Positions 24,001-27,000 of a stretch of 64,000 bases of DNA are shown one piece after another. Position 1 is the stretch's first letter; the number at the start of each line of letters is the position of its first letter. The translations under genes and the position numbers were made by a program. This stretch comes from Streptomyces parvus (GTDB lineage Bacteria > Actinomycetota > Actinomycetes > Streptomycetales > Streptomycetaceae). The stretch is from NCBI RefSeq assembly GCF_032121415.1, contig NZ_CP135079.1, positions 1,860,001 through 1,924,000 on the forward strand. Direction: 5' to 3'. The notes beneath the pieces are model-generated. The model saw only the letters and a list, made by a program, of their open reading frames with translations. It did not search any database and was not told the origin of the DNA.

Positions 24001-27000
24001 AGGAGCTGGGCCCGCCGCGCGGCCGAGATCTCGGCGTCGGCGGGCAGGTGCAGCACGCGCCGGGCCAGGCCGTCGATGTCCGGCGTGGTGCCGGGCGCCT
24101 CCCGCTGCGCCAGACGCTCCAGTTCGGCGGCGGCGTAGGACTGGGCCGACGCGGGGGCGCCGCCCAGCAGCCGTGGGCGCAGGCCGAGTTCACGCCGTAC
24201 CCGGGCGGCCAGTTCCGTTCCCGACACCGCGTCCGCACCGTGCGCGGCGAGGTGCTGGGCCACCTGCCGTACGGCGTCGAGGTAGTCGCCGCGCGCGTGG
24301 CGGGAGTCGGCGAGCACGGGGTGCAGCTCCAACGGCAGCACCAGCGACGTCGCCCGCCGCCACGCCTCGGCCGAATCGGTGCCGACGGGCGCTGCGGCGG
24401 TCCGGAGCGCGTCGAGCGCGAAGCTCTCGTAGGCGGCGTTCCACGTACGACGGGAGGCGCGCGCCGCGATACCGTCGAGCGCTTCGGACCAGGGGCCGGG
24501 CCGGTTCATCAGCAGGCGCACCTGCTGGACGGGGTCGGTGATCCCGCTGTCCCCGAAGCGCACGGAGCCGTTGAGGGCGGCTTCCAGCACGGGTGCCCGG
24601 TCCGGCGTGACACCGGCGGCGGCCAGCTCCTGGGGAGTGATGAGGTCGTCGGGCGCCGGGCGCGGCGGGTCGGTCGGCAGGTCGTCGGCGGTGACCAGGC
24701 CGGCCGTGAGCCGCCGTTCGGCGTCCGTCCGGGACACGCGCGGCACGATCGACGCGACGGCGGCGTCGTGGGCGGCGTCCGCGCCGAGATCGCGCAGCCG
24801 GTCCAGGGACGCGTCGAGCCGCCGCTGCGCCCGGCTCACGTCCTGCCAGGCGGCAAACAGCCGCGCGGTGTCGTCCGTACCGCCCCGGCCGCCGGCCACG
24901 CGCGCGTCGAGCGTCGAGACGGTGCGAACGGCCCGGTCGAAGACGGCGGCGGCGTCCTCGTACTCCCGGCGGGCCGCGTCCACGGCGTCGTCGACCGCCG
25001 CGCTGCCGGGGAAGGCGAGCAGGGTCGGCTCGTCGGCCGGCGCGGTCTCCTGGTCCGTGCTCCGGCCCTTGCCCTTGCCCGCGCCCGGGGCGGGTCCCCG
25101 GCCGTCGCCCCGGCCCTCCGTGGCGAGCGGAACGGCGGCGGGCGGGGTCTCCGCGGTGTCCTGCGCGATGGCCTCCTGCCCGGTAACAGCCCGAACGTCT
25201 TCGTCGGCGTCCGTGGCGGACGCCGACTGCGGGGTCCGGGCCGCCGTTCCGGTCTCCGTCGGTGCGGAGGACGTGGTGCGGAAGGGGACGGCCGCCTGGA
25301 CCGGGGCCTCGGGGTCCACGCTGCCGGGAGACGGCGTCCGCAGGGCCCGCGCCGGGTCGTCGATGCCGCTCGGGGGCCGGGTGCCCCGCGCGGTGACCGG
25401 GTGATCGGCCACGGCGCCGCTGGTGACGACGGACTCGACCGCCTGGAGGAAGTGCTGCGGAACGGCGGGGCCGGGCGTACGGGTGTCCGTGTCTCGCTGC
25501 CGCACCAGTCGGCGCAGCAGCGCCTCGGCCGCCGGGCCCCGGTCCGGCACGCCCGCGTAGCCCAGCAGATGCTGGAGCACCGTCGCGTCGTCGCGGATCC
25601 GCCGCTCGGCCGCTTCCTCCGGGGAGATGGCCGGATCGGTGCTGTGCAGACGCCAGTTGAGATGGTCGGAGCCCTCCGGCCGCACGGCCCGGCTCAGTTC
25701 GACGGCCTCGGCGTGGTCGGGCGCGGCCGTGAGCGTGACGTCGATGTGGAGCTGGTCGCCCGAGCCCGGGAGCTGGAGACCGTGGTTCAGGTGGGTGTCC
25801 AGGAGCGTGCGCATCCGCTCCTGGAGGGCGTCCAGTTCGGCCGGGGAGAACCCCTCCCCCGTCCGGACCGGCAGGTGGAGCGAGACGTTGCTCAACCAGC
25901 GGCCGTCATCGGCCTGGATGCGCTGGACCCAGGCCCGTACCGGGGTCTCCGGGCCGTCGAGCGGCGTCGTGTCCGCCGGGGTGGGGCCGACGGCGGACGG
26001 CGGGTCGGTCCGTACGGCGGTGACGGGGGCGTCGGTCCGCCCGGCCCGCCACTGCTCGGGCCGCACGGGATCGGCCACCGGCACGGCGGGCGTGGGACCG
26101 GCGGCCGGTCCCGTCCCCTTCCCGGCTGTCTCGGCTCCGGGGCCGCCGGTGGTGTCGCTCGTACGGTCGCCGGTGACACCGTCGGCCGGGATGTCCGCGG
26201 AGGTGCGTACGGCCTCGGGCGCGGCCGGGGCGGTCTCGGGCCCGGCCGTGCTCCGTCCGCCGCCGGGAGCGCGGGCGGTGTCGTCGCTGCCGGTGCCCCG
26301 GGGCTGCGGAGGGGCGGGGTTCTCCGTGCCGTCGCCCCGGTCCTGCCGGCCCTCCGTGTCCGCCTGGTCCGTCTGCTGCTCGTCCGGCGGGCCGTCGGTG
26401 TCGCCCGGCTCGGCCGGGCCATTCTGGGAGGGCTGCTGGGACGGCTGCTGCGAAGGGTTCCCCGTACTGGAGGAACCTTGGTGGGTGCCCTGCTGCGTGC
26501 CCTGGTTTCCGGCGGCGGGCGCCGGGGTGTTCGGTCCCGCCGAGGTGGCGACGGGGGTGGGCGGGGCCACGGCGTCGGCGTCCGCGTCGGCCGGGTTCGG
26601 TGCGCCGTCCGTCCGCTGGTGCACGGTGTCGTCGAGCCCCGGCTGCCCCCCGGTGCTCCGGCCGCCCGAGCCGCGTCCGAGGGCCTCCTGACCGGTGCCG
26701 TCGTCCTGCCGCTGGTCCTGTACGCCGTCCGCGTCCGTGTCGACCGAGACGTCGTCGGAAAGGCCGGTGCTGTCCGAGCCGCCGATCGCGCTCGGGTCCG
26801 GTGCGGAGGACGAACCCTTGGGCCCGCCGAGGTTGTTGGGGAGGTCGTTCGTCGCCCCCGACGTGTCCGAAGACGCACCCGGCAGGAGGTCGGGCGCCAG
26901 GTCCGGCGTCAGATCGGGGGTGCGCTCGGGCGTCAGGTCCGGTGTGGTCTCCGGAGTCAGGTCGTACGAGGTGAGGTCGGTGTTCGTCCCGGGCCCGGAC